A stretch of 64,000 bases of DNA from an uncultured Bacilli bacterium (GCA_934167665.1 CAKPLN010000001.1:310001-374000); one strand, 5' to 3'. Positions 1-8,584 are shown, counted from the stretch's first letter. The notes: generated by a model not told the origin, from the letters alone. Numbers and translations: made by a program.

Positions 1-1938
1 TTTAGAAACTTTTAAAACAACTCTATCATCACCAATACTATTAAAATGATTTTTAACCTTACTGATATCTTTATTATTTTTTATTAAATTAATAACTATT
101 CCATCACAATAATTATTTTCAAATAATAAATCAAAATTTGATAAATTAAGTAATTCATTTTCTGTCATAAAAATATTTGAAAAGAATCTAGTAATCTTAT
201 AATTTTCATTATATCTTCTGGGGATTGAATACCAAGTACCAATTATTTCATTTAAAATACTTTTCTCATTTATTTCAGAATATTTATTCTCAACCAATTC
301 TTTGATATCTTTTGTAAGTTTTCTATTAAACATTGTTGCAAAATCTAATTCTTCAGTAATCTTTTTTCTTCTTAAAATACTTTTGTCAAACAATTCATCA
401 ATTGCTCTATTATATTCTGAATTAGATAAACCAGTACTTAATTTTACAACAGAATCTGATGGTGAAAACTCTTCTAGATTATTTAGCATATATATTATTG
501 ATATTGCTTTAATTATCTTTCTTGAATCATCACTTATATTTTTTTTCAAAGCATTTTCACTTTTTAACCAAATGCTTTTTATTGACTCTTCAGTTTCTTT
601 TTTCAATAACATACTAAAATAATCATATACTTTATCTATTGTGAACAATCCAGTAGATTCATTTATAATAAAATACTTTAATCCATTAACATCATCATCT
701 GTTAAAAAAGTAAATAAAGTTCTTTCATTTTGTGCAATTTTCTCACTTAATTCAATTAATGAATATGTAGTAATTGGATTTAAAGGAAAACATTCTTTAA
801 ATAAGATTTTTTCAATATTATCTGTATTCTTAAAAATCGATAATTCTTTTATTTCAGAATAGAATTTTTCATTATTTTTTTCATATTCTTCATAAAAATC
901 ATTAAAACTTTTTTCTTTTTTCAAGGCATGAGAAACAATCTCATAATTTTGTTCCATGCTACTATTGAAATAAATATTCTTGAATCTTCCCTCTACTGTC
1001 TTAAATGAATTTGCCTTACTTTCATCAAAGTTTTTTAAGTATTCATTCATTGCTTTGTGTGTAATACAACTCAAATGAATTTGTTCTGTTTTTCCAGTTC
1101 TGGATGATAATTCTGCAAAATCTTGAAGTATTTTTAAGTCTCTCATGATTGTGCCTTCACTACTTGATTCCAAAAACTTACTAAATTCATCAAAAGCAAT
1201 AAAAATACCTGTATATCCTAATTTAGATATTTCATATGTTATATCTTTATAAGTTTTTACTATATCTGTATTTACTAGCGGTTTAAATTCTTGTCCTCTT
1301 GAAATACATCTATAAACTTCTTTAAAAATCTCATAATGTTTTCTTGAATAATTTTTTAATCCTTGTTTCAAATCTTTAATTGTTGAATTATTATTATCCA
1401 AACATTTCTTTAAATCACCTATGACTTCCTTATATTCGGTTTCCCATGTTTTGATAACATCTAAAGCTATATCAAAATAAGTATTTAAAACTATATCTGA
1501 AATGTTTTCTCTTTCCAATGCTTCAGATATTCCTAACAAGAAGGCTTGATTAATATCATCATAATTACTATTTATAATAATTGGCATTAAACGAACTTTG
1601 TTATTTCTAACTTCATTCATCATTTCTGACAATTCTTCATCTACTTTTGATACCTTCTTTATAAATAATTCTATCTCTTTATTATCAGAATCATCATAAT
1701 TTCCAAGTAATGTCATAAGAACTAATAATAAATGTGATTTACCTTTTCCATATGGGCCAATCAATGTTGTTGCCCTATTTTTTCCGTTAATTACACTATT
1801 AAGATAAAATTTTAATATTTCACTTCCATCTTTGGTAGGAATGTATTCTTTAATTTTTGAAATATTATTGATATCAAATTGTAAATTAACAGAATATTGA
1901 AAATTCTCATTAACCTTAATTAAATTGTTATATTTCAT
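1..1938 (-). CDS. BrxC-like P-loop ATPase, partial (3' end outside window)
   Basis: The visible 646 residues are the N-terminal part of a large ATPase whose C-terminus lies beyond the left edge. I see a Walker A motif GPYGKGKS at residues 61-68 and a Walker B-like FIAFDEF near residue 250, followed by a long, mainly helical stretch. The start ATG has a good AGGAGGT site inside the end of the upstream DUF4007 gene, only 3 bp away, so the three genes form one leftward operon. The GxYGKGKSH form of the P-loop and the PAPS-reductase and DUF4007 partners resemble BREX-type BrxC/PglY ATPases, which act in phage defence. The family assignment is an inference; the ATPase call is firm. Confidence 0.7.
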   Translation of the reverse strand, partial: MKYNNLIKVNENFQYSVNLQFDINNISKIKEYIPTKDGSEILKFYLNSVINGKNRATTLIGPYGKGKSHLLLVLMTLLGNYDDSDNKEIELFIKKVSKVDEELSEMMNEVRNNKVRLMPIIINSNYDDINQAFLLGISEALERENISDIVLNTYFDIALDVIKTWETEYKEVIGDLKKCLDNNNSTIKDLKQGLKNYSRKHYEIFKEVYRCISRGQEFKPLVNTDIVKTYKDITYEISKLGYTGIFIAFDEFSKFLESSSEGTIMRDLKILQDFAELSSRTGKTEQIHLSCITHKAMNEYLKNFDESKANSFKTVEGRFKNIYFNSSMEQNYEIVSHALKKEKSFNDFYEEYEKNNEKFYSEIKELSIFKNTDNIEKILFKECFPLNPITTYSLIELSEKIAQNERTLFTFLTDDDVNGLKYFIINESTGLFTIDKVYDYFSMLLKKETEESIKSIWLKSENALKKNISDDSRKIIKAISIIYMLNNLEEFSPSDSVVKLSTGLSNSEYNRAIDELFDKSILRRKKITEELDFATMFNRKLTKDIKELVENKYSEINEKSILNEIIGTWYSIPRRYNENYKITRFFSNIFMTENELLNLSNFDLLFENNYCDGIVINLIKNNKDISKVKNHFNSIGDDRVVLKVSK

Positions 1939-1941
1939 GCC

Positions 1942-2796
1942 TTACCTCCTACTAAAGTATTCCTTCATTATCTCTTCTAAATCCATCTTTCTTCTTAAAT
2001 AAACCATATTTAAACCTGCTGTACGATTTATTGTTATTAATTCATCCTTTTTCATATCATCTAAGTATTCATTTATTAGATTTTTATCTAAATTTAATAA
2101 TCTTGATGGACCATTCTCTATTTTTAATAAATCATCTATGCTTATATAATCCTTTTCTCCTATTACTTTTAACAAAAGATAATAAACAATTAAATAGTCC
2201 AATTTTCTATATGATGGTTTAATTCTTTCATAATTGTCTTTTCCTATTTTTTTAATTAATTCCAAATCAGACAAAGGACAATTAAAATTGTTTTCTGGAT
2301 TATCATTAGAATCATCAACAACATATGTTTTAACAATCATATTAACTTCATCTAACAATATTTTTTCATTATAATCCAACTTCATATCATCTAATTCTTT
2401 TGAAATCAATTCAAACACATCTTGTTTTGAAAAGTTTTTAGAATTGCATTTATTAAAAAAGCAATTATAAATATATGAATCATTTAGATTTGTTATAAGA
2501 TTGATATGTATTAACCACCATGTAAAAATATCTTCAAAGTATGGGTCATATTTATTAATTAATTTACCAAAATCACTAACAATTATTTCTTTTCCTTTAT
2601 CTTCAATAAGTGTTGTTGCATACATCCAATATTTTAATGATTTAACCATATTAGAACCTATTCCTAATACATCAGTTGAATCTGGTGAGGAAAATATTTT
2701 ATTATCTTTATTAACTTCCATTAGTCCTTTTGTTAGCCATCCTTCTCTTATCGAAAAACTTTCATGTCTTTTCATTCTTACTTTATCTATAATCAT
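1942..2796 (-). CDS. DUF4007 family protein of the defence operon
   Basis: This 284-residue soluble protein opens with a region rich in RHESFSIREGWL-type sequence and matches what I know of the DUF4007 family, whose members often sit next to PAPS-reductase-like genes in defence islands. No catalytic motif is visible. The C-terminal part looks like a winged-helix or DNA-binding segment (ITINRTAGLNMVYLRR). Its ATG lies 1 bp after the stop of the upstream reductase gene and its stop is 3 bp from the next start, so translation of the three genes is probably coupled. The function is unknown; a role as DNA-binding or scaffolding partner of the ATPase is an inference. Confidence 0.65.
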   Translation of the reverse strand: MIIDKVRMKRHESFSIREGWLTKGLMEVNKDNKIFSSPDSTDVLGIGSNMVKSLKYWMYATTLIEDKGKEIIVSDFGKLINKYDPYFEDIFTWWLIHINLITNLNDSYIYNCFFNKCNSKNFSKQDVFELISKELDDMKLDYNEKILLDEVNMIVKTYVVDDSNDNPENNFNCPLSDLELIKKIGKDNYERIKPSYRKLDYLIVYYLLLKVIGEKDYISIDDLLKIENGPSRLLNLDKNLINEYLDDMKKDELITINRTAGLNMVYLRRKMDLEEIMKEYFSRR

Positions 2797-2797
2797 A

Positions 2798-4555
2798 TTA
2801 TTTTTCCTCCTCTTCGATTTTTGTTCTTAATACTTTTTTCAGATAACATCCACCACTAAAATGTTTAACACATTCTAAACAACCAACACATTTATTTTCA
2901 TCTATCAAATACTCTATTTCATTTGTAGTTTGTTCAAGTTTTCCAATTGCTTTTACAGAAATTGCATTAAATTTGCATACACTTTCACAAGCACGACATG
3001 CAATACATGTTTGATATTTTGTTATTTGATATTTGATATACATTTCTGCATATTTTTGATTTTTAAGTCTAGATGGAATTTTCAAAATAGATACTTTTAT
3101 TAATTTATCCTCTATTTTTCCTTTTAATTTCATAATTGGTTGTTTATTATGTTTATCCAGTACATAAACCTCTCCCAACCTTTTATTACCAATATTGAAA
3201 TCAAGTATTCCAAATGGTTTAAATAATTCATATAGTGTCATTGTTATTGGTCTATTTAATTCAAAATTCAAAGTATTTTCTTCTAAAACACATGGTTTAA
3301 ATGATACAACTGCATTTTTACTATATTCAAGACCATTACCACCTTGTCTTGCTTTCCATCCACCAGATGAGACATATTCTTCTGGGTCTGGTTTTCCAAC
3401 TTGCTTGGCAAATGAAATGAGAATATCATGAAATTTTTCATATTCATCTTTCATATAGATATGAGATAGATATTCAGACCATGGACTATTATTGGGGCAA
3501 CACCAACAGCCAACTCTACTAAATCCTTTTTTATAAGCATTATTGAAAGGTATACCTTTTGATAAAATATATAACCATATATCAAAATCAATCCAATCTA
3601 TTATTGGTGCTTTAGTTTGTTGTTTTGTAATCTTTGCTCCATCACTTTCTCTGTCATATTTCATTCTTGCAATTGATTCACTTCTTCTTAATCCTTGAAA
3701 AGATAGTATTCTAGTTTTATTTTTAAATGTAGATTCAATTTTTCTTGTAATTGCACCTGTTTTAAAAATAGTACAACACCATCTCATCATTCTACTTGGT
3801 GGACCTACAACCTGACATAAATCATTAAAATTTTGGTCCTTATTTTTTGCAACTAAAAGAGGTGTTGATGGATAATATTGTTTAAATCTCTCTAAATATT
3901 TAGCAGTTTCGGGGTATTCTAAAGTTGTATCACCATACATATGAATAATATTAGGATTACCCAAAGCATTTATTACCAAATCACTTGTCACACTTGAATC
4001 TTTTCCACCAGAAAAAGAAACAAACATTTCATCAAATCCATAATCATTTGCCGATTTTTTAATAAAATCATGAGCCTCAGTGATAATAGATTGTAAATGA
4101 AATTTATTTGCTTCAATAAAATCTTTTATATATTGTTGATTCATAAAACTATCAACATATTTTTGATTTTCTTTTTCATTTTCTTCAATTATTCTTCTTA
4201 TATCATCTGCATTTTTAGACTTAATAACTTCTTTTACAGAAAATTTTATTTTCTTTCCTTCAACATAATAATAATTACCTGATGTATTCCATATAGATTT
4301 TCCCGCATATTTGAAAGGTTGATTTTCAATTGCCTCTAAAAGCAATCTTTCTTCTGCAAAGACGGGTCTTAAATCTGTTCCTAAATACTTTCCCTCTTCT
4401 TCACATAAAGGACATTTTTTATCAAATAAAGGGATATTGCAATTATAACAATAATATATTTCTGATTTATCTACATATGCTCTTTCTCCACAGACAGGGC
4501 AAACACTTGTATCACATATTAAATTGTCACATTTTTCGCATTTATACTTTATCAT
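2798..4555 (-). CDS. PAPS reductase-like protein with Zn ribbons and ferredoxin domain (BrxP-like)
   Basis: This is the first gene of the defence operon, about 585 residues from the chosen start. Domains in order are: CxxC zinc-ribbon knuckles at residues 6-55; an adenosine-phosphosulfate PP-loop SGGKDS at 182-187; a cysteine pair MRWCCT near 260; CWCC near 350; and a C-terminal ferredoxin segment with CIACRACESVC and CVGCLEC spacing for 4Fe-4S clusters. Related proteins (DndC, BrxP of type 4 BREX) handle sulfur in DNA-modification or defence systems rather than assimilatory sulfate reduction. An in-frame ATG at 4597 and an upstream codon at 4618 also exist, but the latter lies in the promoter. 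The ATG at 4555 is preceded by AGGGTG and fits the zinc-ribbon N-terminus. Confidence 0.75.
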   Translation of the reverse strand: MIKYKCEKCDNLICDTSVCPVCGERAYVDKSEIYYCYNCNIPLFDKKCPLCEEEGKYLGTDLRPVFAEERLLLEAIENQPFKYAGKSIWNTSGNYYYVEGKKIKFSVKEVIKSKNADDIRRIIEENEKENQKYVDSFMNQQYIKDFIEANKFHLQSIITEAHDFIKKSANDYGFDEMFVSFSGGKDSSVTSDLVINALGNPNIIHMYGDTTLEYPETAKYLERFKQYYPSTPLLVAKNKDQNFNDLCQVVGPPSRMMRWCCTIFKTGAITRKIESTFKNKTRILSFQGLRRSESIARMKYDRESDGAKITKQQTKAPIIDWIDFDIWLYILSKGIPFNNAYKKGFSRVGCWCCPNNSPWSEYLSHIYMKDEYEKFHDILISFAKQVGKPDPEEYVSSGGWKARQGGNGLEYSKNAVVSFKPCVLEENTLNFELNRPITMTLYELFKPFGILDFNIGNKRLGEVYVLDKHNKQPIMKLKGKIEDKLIKVSILKIPSRLKNQKYAEMYIKYQITKYQTCIACRACESVCKFNAISVKAIGKLEQTTNEIEYLIDENKCVGCLECVKHFSGGCYLKKVLRTKIEEEEK

Positions 4556-4606
4556 ATTCTTCACCCTTACCCTATCTGCAAATAGATTCCTATTCATTAT
4601 ATAAAT

Positions 4607-4615
4607 ATTATAACA
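4607..4615 (-). promoter_or_regulatory. Extended -10 promoter element of the defence operon
   Basis: On the minus strand TGTTATAAT forms an extended -10 box just upstream of the reductase gene. Transcription would begin near 4600, which makes a start codon at 4618 impossible and one at 4597 almost leaderless. The weak -35 region falls within the right half of the adjacent hairpin. Confidence 0.5.
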
Positions 4616-4619
4616 CAAA

Positions 4620-4663
4620 AAAACTGGAGAAAACTTTTTTATTTTATATTTTTCTCCAGTTTT
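4620..4663. repeat. 14-bp perfect inverted repeat upstream of the defence operon
   Basis: AAAACTGGAGAAAA (4620-4633) is mirrored by TTTTCTCCAGTTTT (4650-4663), with a 16-nt AT loop. On the minus strand it is followed by a T run and then the -10 box. It could be a terminator insulating the operon, or an operator overlapping the -35 region. Confidence 0.7.
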
Positions 4664-4800
4664 ATTTTTTGATTAATTAAAATAAATATATACTAATAAT
4701 AAAAATTAATAATAATATTATAATAAATAATATATTTTATTATATACTCTATTTAATATATTTATAAATAAAAATAATAATTATTAGGAAAAAAAAATAT

Positions 4801-4822
4801 AGAAGAGGCCTTAACCTCTTCT
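4801..4822 (-). terminator. Terminator of the 83-residue gene
   Basis: AGAAGAGG and CCTCTTCT form an 8-bp stem immediately after the stop codon, with a T-rich tract following on the minus strand. Confidence 0.65.
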
Positions 4823-4823
4823 A

Positions 4824-5075
4824 TTATTTTTTATCTTTCATACCTAAATAAGTTCTTACTATTGATACTTCTACAGGATTATTCTCATGTAATCCTTTTC
4901 TAAACTCTTTCACTAGTCTTTCTTTTTCCTTCTCTAGTTGTTTTCTTTCTTTACTACTTAATTCTTCATTTTCTAACATTTTCTGAATTACCATAGTATC
5001 AAAAAGATTTTCTTTCATTTCATCTGTAATATGAAAATTCAATCCTTTTAAGTTTTTTAAATCTTCTTCGTTCAT
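4824..5075 (-). CDS. Hypothetical small charged protein (83 aa)
   Basis: I do not recognise this protein. It is highly charged, with a lysine- and glutamate-rich helical centre (ERKQLEKEKERLVKEF) that may form a coiled coil, and has no membrane segment or cysteine. An AAAGGAG site precedes the ATG and a clear hairpin terminator follows the stop, so it is probably a real monocistronic gene. It lies between the defence operon and tRNA-Arg, within the presumed inserted segment, so it may be a cargo gene or a small regulator of the island. That role is only inferred from position. Confidence 0.6.
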   Translation of the reverse strand: MNEEDLKNLKGLNFHITDEMKENLFDTMVIQKMLENEELSSKERKQLEKEKERLVKEFRKGLHENNPVEVSIVRTYLGMKDKK

Positions 5076-5199
5076 TTTTTCTCCTTTCTTTCACTTTTAT
5101 GAAAAAGCAGCTCCCTTTTAATATGTTTATTTCCTTATTTTATCGATAGTTTACTAATTATACAGGAGTGCCTATAAAAGTGCCGAACCCTATATAAAG

Positions 5200-5229
5200 T
5201 AATATCAAGTTATATCACTTTATATCACA
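5200..5229. repeat. Three tandem 10-bp repeats beside tRNA-Arg
   Basis: TAATATCAAG, TTATATCACT and TTATATCACA lie head to tail with exact 10-bp phasing, one helical turn each, between the small gene and the tRNA. Such phased repeats beside a tRNA are typical of integrase arm-type or excisionase binding sites; that function is inferred. Confidence 0.6.
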
Positions 5230-5235
5230 TAAAAA

Positions 5236-5266
5236 ATATCTCGAAACCCTTATGATTTCAAGATAT
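5236..5266 (-). terminator. Terminator of tRNA-Arg(CCT)
   Basis: ATATCTTGAAA pairs with TTTCGAGATAT (one G-T pair) on the minus strand and is followed by TTTTTTA, just downstream of the tRNA. Confidence 0.65.
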
Positions 5267-5278
5267 AATCCTCATTTA

Positions 5279-5353
5279 TGGTGTCCGAGGCGGGAGTCGA
5301 ACCCGCAATTGAAACTTAGGAGGTTTCCGTTATATCCGTTTAACTACCCAGAC
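5279..5353 (-). tRNA. tRNA-Arg(CCT)
   Basis: The minus strand folds into a full cloverleaf: acceptor GTCTGGG/CTCGGAC, anticodon stem GAAAC/GTTTC, loop CTCCTAA giving anticodon CCT (codon AGG), T-arm GCGGG-TTCGACT-CCCGC, discriminator A and an encoded CCA. Its D-arm and anticodon stem differ clearly from those of the neighbouring tRNA-Arg fragment at 5431-5472, although both share CCTCCTAAG. It may have arrived with the inserted element and replaced the interrupted native copy. Confidence 0.9.
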
Positions 5354-5430
5354 ATTTACTTTTCCTTGAATAATCAAGGAAAAGAATTGTATATAATTTA
5401 TTAATTCTTTTCTCCAAAAAAGTGGTCACA

Positions 5431-5472
5431 CTCTTAGGAGGCGATTGCTCTATCCTACTGAGCTACGAAGAC
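5431..5472 (-). pseudogene. 5' half of a second tRNA-Arg(CCT), cut at the anticodon loop
   Basis: Read on the minus strand, GTCTTCG-TA-GCTC-AGTAGGATA-GAGC gives a normal acceptor strand and D-arm, then ATCGC and the loop CTCCTAA with anticodon CCT. After CTCCTAAG the sequence stops resembling a tRNA: the anticodon stem cannot close and no T-arm or acceptor 3' strand follows. This looks like the host tRNA gene downstream of the RNase J gene, disrupted by insertion at its anticodon loop. A simple decayed duplicate is the alternative. Confidence 0.65.
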
Positions 5473-5491
5473 ATAAGAAGCCAAAAGGCTC

Positions 5492-7144
5492 TTAAATTTC
5501 TTGAATTACAGTAATAATCATTGGCTTAACGCCAGTTTCTTTATAAAAGAACTTTCCTAAAATATCTCTAACATCATTTTTAATTTTAGCATAATCAACT
5601 CTTTTAGCATTAAGTTCTATATTACTTTCAATAGCATCTCTTGAGATATTTTTAGTTTCTTCCAATAATTCTTGACTTTCCTTAACATAGATAAAACCAC
5701 GGGTTAAGATTTCTGGACCACCAAGAATTTTCTTAGTCTGTTTATCGAGTGTACAGCTAATAATAACTATTCCACTTTCGCCCAACATTTCACGATCCTT
5801 TAACACTAAGTCTCCAATATCGCCTTGACTATTTCCATCAATCAAAATATCATCAACATCAACATGCTCAACAGAATTAGTATTAACACCATCAACAAGT
5901 TCTAAAACATCTCCATTTTGTTTTAGTATAATATTTTCCTTAGGAATACCAAGTTCTTCAGCAATTTCTGCATTAGCGTACTGTAAACGATATTCACCCT
6001 TAACAGGGAAATAATACTTAGGATTCATCAAGTTAATCATTAACATTAAATCTTCTCTTGATGAGTGATGTTGTAAATGCTTTTTACTAGACAAACTAAC
6101 AGCATTAGCTCCAAGCATAGCAATATCATCCATTACAACAGCCATTCTCTTTTCAATTCCAGGATAACTTGGCTCCGTAATAAAGATAGTATCAGTATCC
6201 TTAATTTTAATATATTTATCATAACCTTTAATAATACGTTCCAAATTAGCAAATGGTTTTTCCTTTTCATCAGAAATAAATACAACTACGTCTTTATTCT
6301 CCAAATCATTAAGAGTTCCAATTCTACTTTTATCAATATTTAAATATCCAAGTTCTAAAGACCTATTAATTGTTTCCTGTAAAGCCTTCCCCATAATTAC
6401 TATTTTTCGATGAGTTTTAGATATTTCATTAAATAACTCTTGTACACGATAAATATGAGCTGGGAAGACTGTCGCTATAATACGATTAGAGTTTTCTGTT
6501 AAAACCTCTCTAATAAATCCAGCTACACGGTTATTTGGACTAGTATGTCCTTGTCTATCTGCATAAAACGATTCAGCAAGTAAACATAAAACACCTTGTT
6601 TACCAACATAAGCTAATTTACCAATGTCTGTTTTATATGGTCCCATCATGGTTGAATCAAAAACAAAATCTCCCGTATAAACAATAGCTCCATCCTCTGT
6701 ATACAAAACATAGCAAACAGCATCTGGTATTGAATGTGTCACACTAATAGGAAATATAGCATTAGCTCCAAAATCAAGTTTTGAATGTGGCCTAATCTCC
6801 TTAAAATTAGCTTTAGCAATCTCCTCACTTGTCATATCATTCTTAACAATTTCTAAAGTTAATTTAGTTCCATATATAGGAATACTAGGTATTTTAGCAA
6901 CAATATCAGGTACAGCCCCAACATTACCATCATGACCATGAGTTAAAAATATTCCTTTTACATTCTTTTTATTCTTTATTAAATAATCAAAATTTGGAAT
7001 AATATAATCTATTCCCAAATTCAAATCATTATCATACTTTAGTCCAGCATCAAATACAAAAATATCCTCATTTACTTTTACAACGTACATGTTTTTTCCA
7101 TTTTCATTTAATCCGCCCAAACTAAAAATTTTAATTTTACTCAT
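5492..7144 (-). CDS. RNase J family protein, J2-like, with altered active site
   Basis: This 550-residue protein has the full RNase J layout: metallo-beta-lactamase core, beta-CASP insert (THSIPDAVCYVL, VYTGDF) and C-terminal domain. RNase J enzymes process and degrade mRNA and rRNA with 5'-3' exonuclease and endonuclease activity. The metal-binding HxHxDH motif is HGHDGN here (residues 69-74), so the Asp and second His ligands are gone, and the usual HGEYR motif reads KGEYR. B. subtilis RNase J2 also has a degenerate active site and mainly supports J1, so this copy is probably a J2-type partner. A separate active RNase J would be expected elsewhere in the genome. Confidence 0.85.
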   Translation of the reverse strand: MSKIKIFSLGGLNENGKNMYVVKVNEDIFVFDAGLKYDNDLNLGIDYIIPNFDYLIKNKKNVKGIFLTHGHDGNVGAVPDIVAKIPSIPIYGTKLTLEIVKNDMTSEEIAKANFKEIRPHSKLDFGANAIFPISVTHSIPDAVCYVLYTEDGAIVYTGDFVFDSTMMGPYKTDIGKLAYVGKQGVLCLLAESFYADRQGHTSPNNRVAGFIREVLTENSNRIIATVFPAHIYRVQELFNEISKTHRKIVIMGKALQETINRSLELGYLNIDKSRIGTLNDLENKDVVVFISDEKEKPFANLERIIKGYDKYIKIKDTDTIFITEPSYPGIEKRMAVVMDDIAMLGANAVSLSSKKHLQHHSSREDLMLMINLMNPKYYFPVKGEYRLQYANAEIAEELGIPKENIILKQNGDVLELVDGVNTNSVEHVDVDDILIDGNSQGDIGDLVLKDREMLGESGIVIISCTLDKQTKKILGGPEILTRGFIYVKESQELLEETKNISRDAIESNIELNAKRVDYAKIKNDVRDILGKFFYKETGVKPMIITVIQEI

Positions 7145-7324
7145 AAATTCTCCTTTCTATTTTTTCATCTATTATTAATATTATATCATGCCAAAAACAA
7201 CTAACTGTTTTATAAATAAATTTTTACCGATACAAATTAAACACATAAACGAATGAATAACATAAAGATTATAACATTGTTTTTATAAAAAATAAAGTAC
7301 CTAAAAAAGACCTAAAATTAAGTC

Positions 7325-7903
7325 TTAATTAAATTTTAAAGAATTAATAAATTCATCTTTTTCTTTTATACATAATGAATTACTACTATCTGCTTCTCTT
7401 GATAAATCTGTTATTTCATAAGTAACTAAATATACTTTTTTATTTTTAATAATACTATAGTAATAATTATCTTTTAAACCCCTATCATAACCTTTTCTAT
7501 TTCCTCTTATATGTATATAGTTCCATTCATTATTATTAATATTTACTATTTCATCTTCTAAAATAATATCTCCTATATACATCATCTCATTACTTTTAAT
7601 GTACTCTTCTCCATCTTTGTAATTATTATAATTGCTTATATCATCTGCTGTTATATAGATATTACAATTTACACTTTCCTCATAAAGCCTATAGTTTTTT
7701 CTAGTTTTATCATTATATTCACTTTTTTCTAAACCATCTATTTTATATTTTAGTTCTTCTACTTCTGGCTTTTCAACTTCTTTATCAAAAGCATTATTAC
7801 TAATTTTTTTCTGAATACTAAAAAATATTACTAATAATAAAACAATTACTATAGCTATAACACTGATTATTTGTATTTTGTTTAACTTACTCATATTAAT
7901 CAT
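7325..7903 (-). CDS. Hypothetical membrane-anchored protein (192 aa)
   Basis: One N-terminal transmembrane helix (about residues 10-30) is followed by an extracytoplasmic, charged domain of about 160 residues with no motif I recognise. Its start overlaps the rnc stop (ATGA), so it is co-transcribed and probably translationally coupled with RNase III. An ATG three codons later would give almost the same protein. No function can be assigned. Confidence 0.7.
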   Translation of the reverse strand: MINMSKLNKIQIISVIAIVIVLLLVIFFSIQKKISNNAFDKEVEKPEVEELKYKIDGLEKSEYNDKTRKNYRLYEESVNCNIYITADDISNYNNYKDGEEYIKSNEMMYIGDIILEDEIVNINNNEWNYIHIRGNRKGYDRGLKDNYYYSIIKNKKVYLVTYEITDLSREADSSNSLCIKEKDEFINSLKFN

Positions 7904-8568
7904 CTTACTGCCAATTTATTTAGAGCTGCTTTTGCGGCTTCTTGTTCAGCTTCTTTCTTTGATGTCCCAATACCCATTCCATAGACAATATCATCTATTA
8001 CAACATCTACTGTAAATCTTTTATCATGGGCCGGTCCTTCCTCATTTATTAGTCTATATTCCAAACTTTTTTGTTCTGTTTGAACATATTCTTGTAAACT
8101 ACTTTTATAATCACTAAAGAAAGTAACATTAGGATCTTCTATATATGGTACAATTACCTTTAAAATTACATTCCTTACAGTTGAGAATCCTAAATCTATA
8201 TAAATTGCTCCCATTAATGCTTCAAAAATATCAGCAACTATTGCTTTCTTAAAGTTTCCACCTTCCTTTTGTTCACCATGTCCAACTAAAATATATTTAG
8301 AAAGTCCTAACCCTGTAGCATAACAATAATTAGCATTCTCACATACATAACTCGCACGTACTTTAGTCATTTCCCCTTCTGTTTCCTTATAATGCGTATA
8401 CAAATAATCCGCAACTACTAAATCAAGTACAGCATCACCTAAAAATTCAAGTCTCTCATAATCATTTTTAACCTTATGCTCATTTACATAAGAACTATGA
8501 GAAAATGCACTTTTATATAAACGTAAATCTTTAGGTTTTATATTCAATTTTTCAAACAATTCATCCAT
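7900..8568 (-). CDS. rnc: Ribonuclease III
   Basis: This 222-residue dsRNA endonuclease cleaves rRNA precursors and structured mRNAs in the cytoplasm. The signature ERLEFLGDAVLD is near residue 41 and the second acidic motif (VADIFEALMGAIYID) near 110, both in the nuclease domain. A double-stranded RNA-binding domain occupies the last 70 residues and ends in KKEAEQEAAKAALNKL. Length and domain order are standard. A GGTGA site precedes the ATG. The downstream gene overlaps its stop by 4 bp. Confidence 0.95.
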   Translation of the reverse strand: MDELFEKLNIKPKDLRLYKSAFSHSSYVNEHKVKNDYERLEFLGDAVLDLVVADYLYTHYKETEGEMTKVRASYVCENANYCYATGLGLSKYILVGHGEQKEGGNFKKAIVADIFEALMGAIYIDLGFSTVRNVILKVIVPYIEDPNVTFFSDYKSSLQEYVQTEQKSLEYRLINEEGPAHDKRFTVDVVIDDIVYGMGIGTSKKEAEQEAAKAALNKLAVR

Positions 8569-8584
8569 ATTTATTCACCATATA

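Noticed and set aside
302..862. Two plus-strand frames (106 and 73 codons) opposite the ATPase gene
   Set aside because: They lie wholly antisense to a 646-codon frame with clear ATPase motifs, have no ribosome binding site and read as low-complexity antisense sequence.
4555..4618. Start of the BrxP-like gene at 4618 or 4597
   Set aside because: The -10 box TATAAT at 4607-4612 means transcription starts after 4618, and 4597 would be almost leaderless; the ATG at 4555 has an AGGGTG site.
5200..5229. CRISPR-like array
   Set aside because: The 10-bp units are directly tandem with no spacers; no cas gene is in view. No CRISPR array is seen anywhere in the window.
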